Notes: generated by a model from the sequence alone, not told the origin. Positions 1-8,905 are shown, counted from the stretch's first letter. The stretch is DNA of 64,000 bases from JADKAV01 sp041393775 (GCA_041393775.1 JAWKJM010000008.1:174109-238108); one strand, 5' to 3'. A program made the numbers and translations.

Positions 1-1722
1 GCCGCTCTCGGTCGCGATGAATCATTGCGGCACAGGGCCGCCTCGGCCGCAGCCCCGGACCTCGGACTGGCATCCGACCTCGAGGACTACGCACGCCGCC
101 TTGCCGTCCATCCCGCCTCACGAGCAGCAGCGGGCGAGGCCGCGCTACTGGCGGCGCAGTTCGCCGGTGACCCGGCGCAGCGTACCCGTTTGCGGCTTGC
201 GGCGGCCTCATACGCGGGTGCCAGCCGTGCTCGGGGGATCGTCGAGGAACTCCTCGCCGGCGATCTCACTGACGACGATCGAGCACGGTGTCTGCTGATC
301 CTCGTGGAGCACGACGACGACTCCATCGGTCAGGGGATGTTCCGCAGGTCGTCGGCGCGATCGGCGGACGCAGCATCCCAGTTGGACGCACTGGACCGCC
401 TGCGGCTGAGTTCGGACGTGGCCGTCCAGGTCGACAACTGGCGGGCCTGGCTGGCCATGGAGACGCTTGACCGCTCGTCGTTGCTGAGCGCAGTTCGGCG
501 GCTCGAGGCCCGGGCATCGCCGGATGACGGCTGGGAGGCGTTGGTCGCACGTGGACAGGCGCTGACCTTCCTGGGCGATCACCGACGGGCGGTCGACGTG
601 CTGCGGCGGGCCGTCTTCCTGACGGATCAGGTGGATCCCGCCTCGCTACGTCCCGACCAGTTGATCTCCTGGTCGGTCGCTCCCGGTTGGCTGATGGACG
701 ACGACCGCTACCACGCACAACGGTTCCGGCGGATGGAACAGCTGCTGCGAGCCACAGGTGAGCCGGAGAACGTGGTGTCCGCGGCCTTCTTCCGCTCTGA
801 GCGCGCTCGCCGGGAAGGGGAGTGGGGACGCGCGGAGTCTTTGCTACGTGAGGCGCTGGAGTTGTCCGGCCTCATCGGTAGCCCCGATTTCACCAGCGCC
901 GCGCGCCTCGCTTGTCTGATGGCGTACCAGGGTCGCAAGGCAGAAGTCGACGAACTGCTGGAATCGGCCGCTCAGCACAGCACAGGGTGGTCCCGATGGA
1001 ACAGTTACTGGTTCCTGCAGGCACGCGGTGCTCTCACTCTCACCCTGGGCGACCCGCAGCAGGCGATCGCGGTGCTGGCGCCGTTCCGGGATCTCCCCTT
1101 CGCCGGTAGAGGGTCCCGCGACCATGTCGCCGCGGGTCTGACCGAACTGGCTGAGGCGCTGGTGGCGACCGGCGCACGCAGTGAGGCCGCGCACGTCGCC
1201 GAGCAACTGGCGCAGCGTTTGGACGGGGTCGTCGATCCCTACGGGTTGGCACTGGTCAGCCGATCACGGGGACTGGCGCAGGGCTCCGAGGCATTGCTGC
1301 GTGAGGCGGTCGAGCACATGCACCGCACAACCGAAGTGTTCGAGACCGCCCGGTCGTACCTGCTTCTCGGGGAGCATCTGCGACGTGCGCGGCAACCCAA
1401 GTCGGCACGTGAGTGGTTGCATCGCGCGCTGACGGGATTCCAGGAGGTGTCGGCGGTTCCTTGGGTCGAGCGGACCAGTCAGGACCTCGCCGCGGCTGGA
1501 GACCGTCCTGTCGGCAGGCCCCGGGAGGTTTCCGAACTGACGCCTCAGGAGACCCGGGTCGCGCTGGCCGTCGCCGACGGCCTCACCAACGCCGAGGTTG
1601 CCCAGCAGTTGTTCCTGTCGGTGAAGACCGTTGAGTTCCATCTTGGACGGGTGTTCAGGAAGCTCGACGTCCGATCGCGAGGAGGTCTGGGGAAGGTGCT
1701 TGTCGAGCAGGGACTGGGCTAG
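1..1722 (+). CDS. LuxR-family transcriptional regulator, 5' end missing
   Basis: The reading frame is open from the first base of the window, so the N-terminus lies upstream; the TTG at 25 is probably internal. The C-terminal 60 residues are a LuxR/GerE helix-turn-helix (LTPQETRVALAVADGLTNAE, then SVKTVEFHLGRVFRKL) that binds DNA. The preceding 500 residues are Ala/Leu/Arg-rich helical repeats resembling the TPR-like part of large LAL-type regulators (ATPase, then TPR, then LuxR HTH). No P-loop is visible, so if there is an ATPase domain it is off the edge. The ligand and targets cannot be read from the sequence, and no target operon is adjacent. The family is clear; calling it LAL is an inference. 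Confidence 0.85.
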   Translation, partial: AALGRDESLRHRAASAAAPDLGLASDLEDYARRLAVHPASRAAAGEAALLAAQFAGDPAQRTRLRLAAASYAGASRARGIVEELLAGDLTDDDRARCLLILVEHDDDSIGQGMFRRSSARSADAASQLDALDRLRLSSDVAVQVDNWRAWLAMETLDRSSLLSAVRRLEARASPDDGWEALVARGQALTFLGDHRRAVDVLRRAVFLTDQVDPASLRPDQLISWSVAPGWLMDDDRYHAQRFRRMEQLLRATGEPENVVSAAFFRSERARREGEWGRAESLLREALELSGLIGSPDFTSAARLACLMAYQGRKAEVDELLESAAQHSTGWSRWNSYWFLQARGALTLTLGDPQQAIAVLAPFRDLPFAGRGSRDHVAAGLTELAEALVATGARSEAAHVAEQLAQRLDGVVDPYGLALVSRSRGLAQGSEALLREAVEHMHRTTEVFETARSYLLLGEHLRRARQPKSAREWLHRALTGFQEVSAVPWVERTSQDLAAAGDRPVGRPREVSELTPQETRVALAVADGLTNAEVAQQLFLSVKTVEFHLGRVFRKLDVRSRGGLGKVLVEQGLG

Positions 1723-2422
1723 TGCGGCGCCCGACGCGCTCGAGGCGCGTTTCGCAGCCGGTATCAACTGCCGCGAGTGGGAGTTGCGATCGCGTCTAGC
1801 AGCCCGGTGTCATCGGAGCCAGTCCGTTGAGGACGTCCCCCAATCGTCACCGAGGACTGTCGGAGTTGGCTGCTGGCCCCGTATCCAATGACGAGGCGCG
1901 AGTGGTCGGGTTCGTCGATCCTCACATCCCATGAGTTGTACTTGTCCACATCCCTGTCGGCCCGTGGGGCGTGCCACTGCCGCCCGCCATGTGCGTCGGC
2001 TCTCCCTGGCTGTTGGGATTGTCCGCTAGCGCCGCAACGACAGACCTTGTTCGGCGGGCCTTCACGGCTGCCTTTCGCACCCACAGAACGCTCTTTGAGC
2101 GCGAGATCGAGGCTGTGGCAGTTCCTCCGTCCGACCCGCTCAGGGTGTTGCCCGAGTGCCCACCCCCGGCTGGGCTTGGTGAATTTCTGTCGCTCTCAGC
2201 GACGAATTTTCACCAAGCTTGCGACCCAACCCGTTGATCCTCGTCCTGGTCCCGACCATCGCACTGAATACTTCCGACTGCTGCGACGGCCGCGTCCTCC
2301 GTGGCCGTCGGGCGGACGGCGGATCGGACCGGGTGGTCGCAGACGGTCCGAAGGCACGCTTGAGAAGTTCGACGGCTGAGTGTCGAACCTACGGGGCCCA
2401 AGGGTTTGGTGCGGCCGGACGT
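1723..2422. other. 700-bp stretch without a supported gene
   Basis: The open frames here (for example 1764-2084 minus and 1971-2237 plus) overlap each other, lack ribosome binding sites and show no recognisable domain. Base composition is less GC-rich than the flanks, as in decayed or foreign DNA. The only clear structure is the hairpin at 2174-2218. The interval lies between the 3' ends of two convergent genes. Confidence 0.5.
2174..2218. repeat. 45-nt hairpin element, copy 1 (family D)
   Basis: Outer arms GCTTGGTGAA (2174-2183) and TTCACCAAGC (2209-2218) are perfectly complementary. An inner stem GTCGCT (2189-2194) pairs with AGCGAC (2198-2203) around a CTC loop. A second element of the same 45-nt length and the same centre is at 22156-22200, with paired changes in the outer stem. 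It lies between convergent genes. There is no U-run, so it is not a classical terminator. Confidence 0.75.
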
Positions 2423-3946
2423 TCAGCGCTGGCGGAACCGGGCCTTCAGGTTCTTCGGTAGCGTCTTGGCGGCGAAGCGCAACTGTTGGGCGAGCGAACC
2501 GTAGGCGACGTCGTGGATCAGCTCCCGTGTCTCTTCGCGGTAGGGCGGGACGATCAGCTCGAACGTGCCACCGGCCCCTCGCTCGAAGAATCCGCGCGGG
2601 TTGGAGAACTCGCGGAAGCCCTCCTCGCCGTGATGGCGTCCCATGCCGCTGGCGCCGACGCCGCCGAAGCCCATCGAGGGAAGGGCGGCCTGGATCGCGA
2701 CCGCGTTCACCGCCACTCCGCCGGACTGGGTGTGTTGCGTGATCTCGTCGATGAACGCACGATCGTCGGAGAAGACGTAGAGCCCGAGCGGCCGGTCGCC
2801 GGCGTTGACCCGATCGATCACATCCTGTGTCGTCCGGTAGGTCTTGATAGGCAGGATCGGCCCGAAGACCTCCTGCTGCATCAGAGGGAGGTCGTCGGAG
2901 GGATCCACGATCACGAAGAACGGCATGAGCCGGTTTCCCTCGGACGGGCTGTGGCCGATCTGGATGACCTGTGCCCCGGAGTCCCGCGCCTGATCGACCA
3001 GTTCGGTGAGACGGGCGACGTGGCGGTCGTTGACGATCCCGCAGGATCCTGCCGCATTGTCGGCACCGAATGCCTCATGCATGTGGGCGACCAGCGCATC
3101 GCGGAACTCCGAGAGGCTCTCCTCCGGGACCAGGCAGTGGTCCGAGGTGACGCACACCTGACCGCGTTTGAGGGCTTTGACGCCCGCGATCACCGAGATT
3201 GTGGTCGGGTCGGTGATCTTGTCGCGTCCGACGATGGTCGCGTTCCGGCCGCCCAGTTCCAGGGTCACTGGGACGAGGTTGGCCGCCGCGGAGCGCATGA
3301 CTTCGCGCCCAGCATTCGCGCCGCCGGTGTACACCAGATGGTCCCAGGGCTTCGTGGCGAAGTACTTGGCGAACTCGACATCCCCGGTCACGACGGCCAC
3401 CTGGTCGTCGTCGAAGGACTCCGCGATCATCTCGGTGAGCAACTGCCCGCACGCAGGCGTCGACTCGGACGGCTTGATGATGACCCGGTTGCCGGCGCCG
3501 AGCGCGTCGAGCGTGGGCCCGAGGGCGATGTCGAACGGGAAGTTCCAGGTCGCCATGTTGCCGATCACACCTTTGGGCTGGTACTTGATGTAGGCCTTGG
3601 AGTTGCCCTGTGTGACGGGGTTGACGGCCTTGCGGACCGGCTTCATCCAGCCGCGCACATGGGCGATGTTGAACTGTGCCCGCTGGATCACGCCGATGAT
3701 GTCGAACAGATCACCTTCGGTGTGTGCGCTTCCGCCGAGATCGGAATCGAGGGCGGCGAGTATCCGCGCGCGGTTGCGCAGCAGCATGTCGGGCACGCGT
3801 TCCATGAGTTCCCTGCGCTGTTTCGCGCTGGGGTTGGGATTGCGGCGGAACCCTTCCCGCTGTGAGTGGAAGATGCGATCGAGTCGCTGCTGCGGGCTCT
3901 CCTGCGTCGACTTCTGTGATGTCTGCGTGTCGGACTGGGTGAGCAT
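2423..3946 (-). CDS. Aldehyde dehydrogenase (coniferyl-aldehyde-dehydrogenase-like)
   Basis: 507-residue NAD(P)-dependent aldehyde dehydrogenase that would oxidise an aldehyde to its acid. The visible catalytic set is Asn135 (TWNFPFD), Lys158 (IIKPSE), Glu230 (TLELGGRNATIV) and nucleophile Cys265 (GQVCVTSDH). The PFDIALGP segment and overall length fit the coniferyl aldehyde dehydrogenase branch, but the substrate is unproven. The start is supported by a good Shine-Dalgarno (GAGGGGG, about 6 nt upstream), unlike most genes here, which look leaderless. It is a single-gene unit facing away from pcm. The last 60 residues are basic and aromatic, as in membrane-associated fatty-aldehyde dehydrogenases. 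Confidence 0.9.
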   Translation of the reverse strand: MLTQSDTQTSQKSTQESPQQRLDRIFHSQREGFRRNPNPSAKQRRELMERVPDMLLRNRARILAALDSDLGGSAHTEGDLFDIIGVIQRAQFNIAHVRGWMKPVRKAVNPVTQGNSKAYIKYQPKGVIGNMATWNFPFDIALGPTLDALGAGNRVIIKPSESTPACGQLLTEMIAESFDDDQVAVVTGDVEFAKYFATKPWDHLVYTGGANAGREVMRSAAANLVPVTLELGGRNATIVGRDKITDPTTISVIAGVKALKRGQVCVTSDHCLVPEESLSEFRDALVAHMHEAFGADNAAGSCGIVNDRHVARLTELVDQARDSGAQVIQIGHSPSEGNRLMPFFVIVDPSDDLPLMQQEVFGPILPIKTYRTTQDVIDRVNAGDRPLGLYVFSDDRAFIDEITQHTQSGGVAVNAVAIQAALPSMGFGGVGASGMGRHHGEEGFREFSNPRGFFERGAGGTFELIVPPYREETRELIHDVAYGSLAQQLRFAAKTLPKNLKARFRQR

Positions 3947-4214
3947 CGGATCCCCCTCGGTGCAGTGGTTCCATCTCGACGCTAACCCGCGGGGCGCGTG
4001 TCCGCAGGAAGTTCGACAAGAAGGCGCCTGGAGGCAGGGACTTCCTTCCGGTCCGGCCCGTCGGGCCCGCCTGATCCTCTTCGTCCTGTCGTCCGGACAG
4101 GCGGAACGGAAGGACCGCGACGGACTTACCAGTCGTCATTGGATGGGCCGGCCTTGGCTCGTGTGAGGGTCAGTGCGGGCGAGCCGGAAGACCGTGTGGG
4201 GATACGACGTCGGT

Positions 4215-4820
4215 TCACAGCAGGGGCACGAAGGCCACCGCCAACAGGTCGGTGACCCGCGGCCGAGCCTCCGCGGGCTCGACCAGGACGAGGCGTTGAC
4301 GCCGGTGGCCGAGCGGCATGATCAAACGTCCGCCCGGGTTGCGCAACTGCGACACCAGGGCGGCGGGGATGTCGCGCGAAGCGGCCGCGACGACGATGCC
4401 GTCGAAGGGTGCCCGCTCAGGCATTCCCTGGCGTCCGTCGCCGGTCGTCACGTGCACCTGCGCGTAGCCGAGGCGGGATAGCGTGGCTTGGGCGCGCTCG
4501 GCTAGCCCCGATCTGATCTCCACCCCGGACACCTGGAGGCCACATTCTGCGAGCACTGCTGCCTGATATCCGCACCCTGTGCCCACGTCGAGCACGGCGC
4601 TGCCGGGCGGCAGCCGCAGCATCTGGATCGTGTACGCAACGACGAACGGCTGCGACACCGTCTGACCTGCGCCGATCGGCAGGGGCCTGTCCTCCCAGGC
4701 ATAGGGCTTCTGGTCGGGCGGCACGAACTCGTCCCGGGGGACCGTCGACATGGCCGCCAGCACCCGGGGGTCGCTGATCCCCTGTCGGCGTAGCGCAGCG
4801 ACCAACTCGGACGCGGTCAC
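4215..4820 (-). CDS. pcm: Protein-L-isoaspartate O-methyltransferase
   Basis: 201-residue SAM-dependent enzyme that methylates isoaspartyl residues in aged proteins so they can be repaired. The PCMT signature QTVSQPFVVAYT begins near residue 53 and SAM motif I, VLDVGTGCGYQAAVL, spans about residues 77-91. Length is slightly short for the family (about 210-220) but nothing obvious is missing. It starts with GTG. A TACCCT -10 box ends 7 nt upstream of the start (4828-4833, minus strand), suggesting a leaderless transcript. It stands alone, 3' of tRNA-Arg on the same strand. Confidence 0.93.
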   Translation of the reverse strand: MTASELVAALRRQGISDPRVLAAMSTVPRDEFVPPDQKPYAWEDRPLPIGAGQTVSQPFVVAYTIQMLRLPPGSAVLDVGTGCGYQAAVLAECGLQVSGVEIRSGLAERAQATLSRLGYAQVHVTTGDGRQGMPERAPFDGIVVAAASRDIPAALVSQLRNPGGRLIMPLGHRRQRLVLVEPAEARPRVTDLLAVAFVPLL

Positions 4821-4827
4821 ACCATCC

Positions 4828-4833
4828 AGGGTA
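4828..4833 (-). promoter_or_regulatory. -10 box of pcm (leaderless)
   Basis: TACCCT on the minus strand, 7 nt before the GTG start. The spacing leaves no room for a leader or Shine-Dalgarno. Confidence 0.55.
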
Positions 4834-5007
4834 GGCGGGGCAGCGGCGGGTCCCGGGGCGTGGCTCGCATGCGCGGCCGGTGGGATGTCTGGGCAGTGCC
4901 CGGCAGGGCCGATCGCGCCGCACAGTGGCCGGCCTCCCCTGCGTTCACAGTCTTATCGCAACAGTTGCCGAACCGCCCGGCACACCTCCATCGCCCTTCC
5001 GCAAATG

Positions 5008-5080
5008 CGCGCCCGGAGGGATTCGAACCCCCAACCGACCGGGTAGAAACCGGTTGCTCTATCCGTTGAGCTACGGGCGC
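5008..5080 (-). tRNA. tRNA-Arg (anticodon TCT)
   Basis: Folds as a complete 73-nt cloverleaf on the minus strand: acceptor GCGCCCG/CGGGCGC, D-stem GCTC/GAGC, anticodon stem ACCGG/CCGGT with loop TTTCTAC, T-arm GGGGG-TTCGAAT-CCCTC, discriminator G. Anticodon TCT reads AGA (and AGG by wobble). CCA is not encoded. Confidence 0.96.
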
Positions 5081-5195
5081 CGGGTGCTGAGGAACGGTGG
5101 GTGCTGGAGCCCGCAACTCAGCGGTTGTCGCATTTCCAAGTCTGCCAGAGACGTCGATCCGAATAGCCGAGGGCGATCAGCGGCGACCCAACCCG

Positions 5196-5201
5196 TATCC
5201 T
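5196..5201 (+). promoter_or_regulatory. -10 box of the zinc-ribbon metallopeptidase gene
   Basis: TATCCT followed by 6 nt and then GTG at 5208. The spacing implies a leaderless mRNA and decides the start. Confidence 0.55.
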
Positions 5202-5207
5202 CTTGCA

Positions 5208-6146
5208 GTGCGTCGCTTCTCATGCCCCCAATGCTCGGCGCGAGTCTTCTTCGACGATCAGACGTGTCTGAACTGCCGGACCGAGGTTGCCTACAACCCC
5301 GGCACCGACGAAATGGGTCTCGCGCTCAATACCTGTTCCCACCGCTTCGACTGGCTGTGCAACTGGGCTGCCACTGACGGCAGCAGCCAATGTGCTTCCT
5401 GCGCACTCGACAAGACGGTCGACGGGCGGATCGATCAGGTCACACAGTTCCAGGTCGCCAAGCGCCGGGTGTATCGGCAATTGCGGCTCATCGACGTCGA
5501 TCCGGACTTCGCGGACCCGCCGCTGCGGTTCGACTTGCGACAGGGTACGGCCGACAGCCCGGTCACCATCGGTCACGCGGACGGGCTGGTCACGCTGGAC
5601 ACCGCCGAGGCCGACCCATCCCGGCGAGAAGAGGTCCGCACGAAGCTCGGAGAGCCGTACCGTACGCCGCTCGGACACGTGCGCCACGAGACCGGCCATT
5701 GGCATTGGCAGGCTTACGTCTTCTCCGACCGGATGCGCCTCGATCAGTTCCGGGAGCTGTTCGGCGATGAGCGGGTGGACTACGCCGCCGCACTGCGTGG
5801 CCACTACGACGGCATCGACGACGGCTCGTGGCGGGACACGTATCTGAGCTACTACGCGACAGCACACCCCTGGGAGGACTACGCCGAGTCGTTCGCTCAC
5901 GTCCTGCACATGTCCGACATGGTCGAGACCGCGGTCGCGGAGGGATTCATCACCGGTGAGTTCCGCAGCCTCACCGACATCGTCGAACGATGGCAGCCGC
6001 TGACCGTGAGTCTCAACGAGATGGCGCGCTCAATGGGAACTCCGGAGCCGTACCCGTTCGCGCCGTCATCCACCGCCTTGCGAAAGATGATGTTCGTCTT
6101 CGACGTCATCAACTCCTCGCGCGGCGCGCGCAGGGCGAGTTCCTGA
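5208..6146 (+). CDS. Zinc-ribbon putative metallopeptidase (Peptidase_Mx / DUF2248-type)
   Basis: 312 residues from GTG 5208; the frame is open further upstream, but the -10 box and the start of homology-like sequence (RRFSCPQCSARVFF) favour this start. Residues 6-65 contain paired cysteines (CPQC, CLNC, CNW, CASC) forming one or two zinc ribbons. The zinc-protease motif is H160-E-T-G-H164 in VRHETGHWHW, with a downstream acidic helix (HPWEDYAESFAH) likely to supply the third ligand. There is no signal peptide, so it is probably cytoplasmic. The family is widespread and uncharacterised; peptidase activity is inferred from the HExxH motif only. Confidence 0.85.
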   Translation: MRRFSCPQCSARVFFDDQTCLNCRTEVAYNPGTDEMGLALNTCSHRFDWLCNWAATDGSSQCASCALDKTVDGRIDQVTQFQVAKRRVYRQLRLIDVDPDFADPPLRFDLRQGTADSPVTIGHADGLVTLDTAEADPSRREEVRTKLGEPYRTPLGHVRHETGHWHWQAYVFSDRMRLDQFRELFGDERVDYAAALRGHYDGIDDGSWRDTYLSYYATAHPWEDYAESFAHVLHMSDMVETAVAEGFITGEFRSLTDIVERWQPLTVSLNEMARSMGTPEPYPFAPSSTALRKMMFVFDVINSSRGARRASS

Positions 6147-6152
6147 CCGCAG

Positions 6153-6158
6153 TAGGCT
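6153..6158 (+). promoter_or_regulatory. -10 box of the serine hydrolase lipoprotein gene
   Basis: TAGGCT followed by 6 nt and then ATG at 6165, so the gene is probably transcribed on its own as a leaderless mRNA although it lies only 18 nt after the previous gene. Confidence 0.5.
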
Positions 6159-6164
6159 GGCCCG

Positions 6165-7304
6165 ATGATCCGAGCCCTCCGCCTGCTGGCACCCACGGTC
6201 GCTCTCCTGTTCGTCGCCTCGGCGTGTTCGTCGGGCAGTGACGAACAGTCAGCCGCATCACCTGCGACCCTGCCGGCACAGACCACGCAGGCGCTGGAGT
6301 CGCAATTGACCAAGACCATGGAGCGTAACGACGTACCGGGCGGTGTCGTTGAAGTCTGCGTGCCCGGCTACGAGAACTGGGCGACGGCCCAGGGTGTGGC
6401 CAACATCGAGACTGGCGAACCGATGGCCACGGACATGGTCTGGCCCCTTCGCAGCATCACCAAGTCGTTCACCGTCACCTTGCTGCTGCAGTTGGTTGAT
6501 GAAGGCAGACTAAGCCTCGACGACACCATCGACCAGTGGGTGCCAGGGGTCCCCAACGGCGATGAGATCACGCTGGGGCAACTTGCGGAGATGTCCAGCG
6601 GCGTGCCGGAGTACACCAATCAGGCGTGGTTCGACGCCTACATCGCGGACCCACAACGGGACTTCACCGCACAGGAACTCATCGACTACGCGCTCGAGGA
6701 CCCTGCGCAATTCGAGCCGGGCACGAAGCATGTTTACGTCAACACGTCGACCGTGCTCCTCGGTGAGGTGGTCTCGCAGGAGTACGGCAAGCCGTTGGGT
6801 GAGGTGGTCTCCGAGCAGATCCTCGTACCACTCGGGCTGGACCAGACGACCTATCCGGAGACTGTCGACGACTGGAGCGGCCCGCACCCGACCGGCTACC
6901 AGCCCAACGCGGACGGGGAACTCGAGGCCCAGGACAACAACTTCAGCGTCTTCGCCGGAGCCGGTGCGATGACCTCGACGATGTCGGACTTGTGCACGTG
7001 GGGTGACGCGCTGGGGGAGGGTACGTTGCTCAAGCCGGAGACCCAGCAGGCCCGGCTCGACGGTACCTCGTTGGACGAAGGGCCCGAGTACGACATCTAC
7101 GGCGAAGGCATCGGCACTCTGAACGGTTGGGTGGGGCACACCGGTGAGGGTTTCGGCTACACCGTGCTGGTGATGCACGATCCCGACTCGGGAGCCACGG
7201 TCGCCGTCGGAATGAACATCTCGAACAAGGGCAAACACGTGCCCACGAGGTACTTCCGCAAGATCGCGCCGATCGTGGAATCGGTGCCGCCAGCGGGGAG
7301 TTGA
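6165..7304 (+). CDS. Serine hydrolase lipoprotein, beta-lactamase / D-Ala-D-Ala carboxypeptidase fold
   Basis: 379 residues. A lipoprotein signal peptide ends at the lipobox LFVASAC with Cys21, so the protein is probably anchored outside the membrane. The class C beta-lactamase / DD-peptidase active site is complete: S97-I-T-K100, Y191-V-N193, and HTG in WVGHTGEGFG in place of KTG. This pattern is typical of the Beta-lactamase (PF00144) family of D,D-peptidases and esterases. The substrate is unknown; nearby genes give no cell-wall operon context. Antibiotic resistance should not be assumed from the fold. Confidence 0.9.
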   Translation: MIRALRLLAPTVALLFVASACSSGSDEQSAASPATLPAQTTQALESQLTKTMERNDVPGGVVEVCVPGYENWATAQGVANIETGEPMATDMVWPLRSITKSFTVTLLLQLVDEGRLSLDDTIDQWVPGVPNGDEITLGQLAEMSSGVPEYTNQAWFDAYIADPQRDFTAQELIDYALEDPAQFEPGTKHVYVNTSTVLLGEVVSQEYGKPLGEVVSEQILVPLGLDQTTYPETVDDWSGPHPTGYQPNADGELEAQDNNFSVFAGAGAMTSTMSDLCTWGDALGEGTLLKPETQQARLDGTSLDEGPEYDIYGEGIGTLNGWVGHTGEGFGYTVLVMHDPDSGATVAVGMNISNKGKHVPTRYFRKIAPIVESVPPAGS

Positions 7305-7363
7305 CGCAGGCGCGCGGCTGGTCCCGAGGGGTGGTTTGGCCTGACGGCTAGGGCTCGGGTTGC

Positions 7364-7452
7364 CGTTAGGTTTCAGCGTTCCCGTTAGGAGTGCAGATTC
7401 CGATTCGACCCATTGGCTGCCCAGGGGCCTAACGCGAACCGGTGGGCCTAAC
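7364..7452 (+). repeat. Family A intergenic repeat, copy 1 (split by the IS)
   Basis: Aligns without gaps to 17442-17530, with about 70 of 89 positions identical by eye. Shared anchors are CGTTAGG, GCGTTCC, GTTAGGA and GAACCGGTGGGCC. The insertion sequence sits exactly at its right edge; related sequence (CCTAACGCGAGCG, then ACGAGAACCGGTGGGC) resumes at 8543, so the IS landed inside the repeat. Confidence 0.75.
7447..7452 (+). repeat. Target-site duplication, left copy
   Basis: CCTAAC directly outside the left inverted repeat; identical to 8543-8548 outside the right one. Confidence 0.8.
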
Positions 7453-8542
7453 TGTTGCGGGTCAGCACGTTGTTGACAGGCTGAGCCGGCTGATGGGTGT
7501 CTGTCCGCCGATGCCGTAGTGCTTGCGTTCTAGGTTGTAGTAGTCCAGCCAGATCGGCAAGGCCTGGGTGCGTTGGTCGTTGTCGAGGTAGGGCTGGGCG
7601 TAGGCCCAGCCCAGGGCCAGGGTGCGGTGGAATCGTTCGACTTTGCCGTTCTGCCAGGGGCAGTAGGCCTTGATCGTGCGGTGTGTGACCCCGAGCGCGG
7701 CCACCGCGTCAGCGAAGTCGTGGCTGACGGTGTAGGACTTGTGGTTGTCGGTGAGGATCTCGCTGATCCTCACCCCGTGTTCGGCGAACCAGGCGCCCGC
7801 GCGTAGCAGGAACCCGGCGGCGGTGACGCCTTTCTCGTCGGGCAGCACCTCGGCGTAGGCGACCCGGGAGTGATCGTCGACGGCGGTGTGGATGTAGTCG
7901 AACCCGACCCGGTGGTTGCGGTCACCGCCGTGACGGGTGTGAAATCCGTGCAGCCGCCACCCGCCGCCGTCGGGGATCCGGCCGAGTTTCTTGACGTCGA
8001 TGTGCAGCAAATCCCCCGGATGCGCCCGTTCGTAGCGGTGGCTGGTGACCGGCCCGCCGCGGATCCGCTGCCCGGTCACCGGGTCGATATCGGACAGCGC
8101 TGGCATGGCGTAGCGGGCCAGGATCCGGCTGACCGTGCGCGGTGACGCCCCGGTGCGCTCGGCGATCCAGTCCCGGCCCTGGCGCCGGCGCTGGCGCAGC
8201 CGCACCACCTGCCGTTCCACCGGTCGCGGTGTCCGGGTGCCATGAACTCGCGGGGCACTGGACCGATCCTGCAGACCGGGCTCGCCGAACTGCCGATACC
8301 GGTTGATCCACTTATGGGCGGTCTGCCGCGAGATGCCCATCTCCTTGGCCACATGACTGACCGGCCGGCCCTGCCGGCACACACGATCAACCAGGATTCG
8401 GCGCCCAGCAGCATTCAACGGCGCGTTACGGTGACTCACGAGGACCTCCATTGTTCTAGGTGTTCTGAACACCACCGAGATCAGCGGAGGTCCTCCCAAC
8501 TTTCAACCCGACACGCTGTCAACAACCTCATGACCCACAACA
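7453..8542 (-). mobile_element. IS481-family insertion sequence, complete
   Basis: 1,090 bp. Terminal inverted repeats are 7453-7479 and 8516-8542, matching at about 23 of 27 positions; each ends with TTGTTGACAG on the inner side and starts with TGTTG. The flanking 6-bp direct repeat CCTAAC (7447-7452 and 8543-8548) is the target duplication. The transposase frame is intact. Good ends, intact duplication and an intact gene point to a recent, probably still active insertion. Confidence 0.93.
7462..8439 (-). CDS. IS481-family transposase
   Basis: 325 residues from GTG 8439, chosen because GGAGGT lies about 5 nt upstream and because IS481 proteins characteristically begin SHRNAPL. The frame extends further upstream to 8499 without support. 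Domains: an N-terminal helix-turn-helix (residues 1-60, GISRQTAHKWINRY), then an rve integrase core with D in LLHIDVKKL, D in ILTDNHKSY and E in NGKVERFHRTL (DDE triad). It catalyses cut-and-paste movement of the element that contains it. No frameshift or stop is seen. Confidence 0.94.
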   Translation of the reverse strand: MSHRNAPLNAAGRRILVDRVCRQGRPVSHVAKEMGISRQTAHKWINRYRQFGEPGLQDRSSAPRVHGTRTPRPVERQVVRLRQRRRQGRDWIAERTGASPRTVSRILARYAMPALSDIDPVTGQRIRGGPVTSHRYERAHPGDLLHIDVKKLGRIPDGGGWRLHGFHTRHGGDRNHRVGFDYIHTAVDDHSRVAYAEVLPDEKGVTAAGFLLRAGAWFAEHGVRISEILTDNHKSYTVSHDFADAVAALGVTHRTIKAYCPWQNGKVERFHRTLALGWAYAQPYLDNDQRTQALPIWLDYYNLERKHYGIGGQTPISRLSLSTTC

Positions 8543-8548
8543 CCTAAC
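8543..8548 (+). repeat. Target-site duplication, right copy
   Basis: CCTAAC directly outside the right inverted repeat. Confidence 0.8.
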
Positions 8549-8600
8549 GCGAGCGCGGGAACCTAACGAGAACCGGTGGGCGCTCGGTCGGTGCGGGTTG

Positions 8601-8840
8601 GCCGCGAGGTTAGAGAATGGTCGCGAGGTTAGAGAAGGTGCACGAGGTTAGTGAACACACGTGTGGCTTCTCTAACCTCGTGCACGTTCTCTAACCCGAG
8701 CGGTTTCCGCCCGGCATTTGCCCGCCTGAACGGGCGGCCGGCCACGGCCATGGACGACTAACGCGAGCGATCTCCGCCCGCGTTTCCCCGCCTGAACCGG
8801 CGGCCAGCACAGCAATCGATGACCAACGCGAACCGGCTTC
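8601..8840 (+). repeat. Family B intergenic repeat, copy 1
   Basis: Three direct copies of the GAGGTTAGAGAA motif (near 8606, 8624 and 8644) are followed by the core ACACGTGTGG and two inverted copies (TTCTCTAACC near 8668 and 8689). The result is a nested palindrome; CACGAGGTTAG and CTAACCTCGTG form the inner stem. Two G+C hairpins of the type CCGCC-TGAACG-GGCGG follow (near 8723 and 8789). Nearly gap-free match to 55044-55249; the reverse complement matches 44065-44273. The interval lies between genes whose 3' ends converge on it. Confidence 0.8.
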
Positions 8841-8905
8841 GACCTGGACCTGTCTCATGCACATGCTGTCTCCGCCGGTGAACAAGCGCAGGGTCCCCGT
8901 CGCAC

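Noticed and set aside
1764..2084. Minus-strand frame of 106 codons in the first gene-free interval
   Set aside because: No start signal, no family, overlapping frames on the other strand of equal quality; possibly a decayed fragment.
4860..5069. Plus-strand frames over tRNA-Arg
   Set aside because: The product matches the well-known false peptide made from tRNA sequence (GFEPPTDRVETGCSIR); the tRNA fold explains the region.
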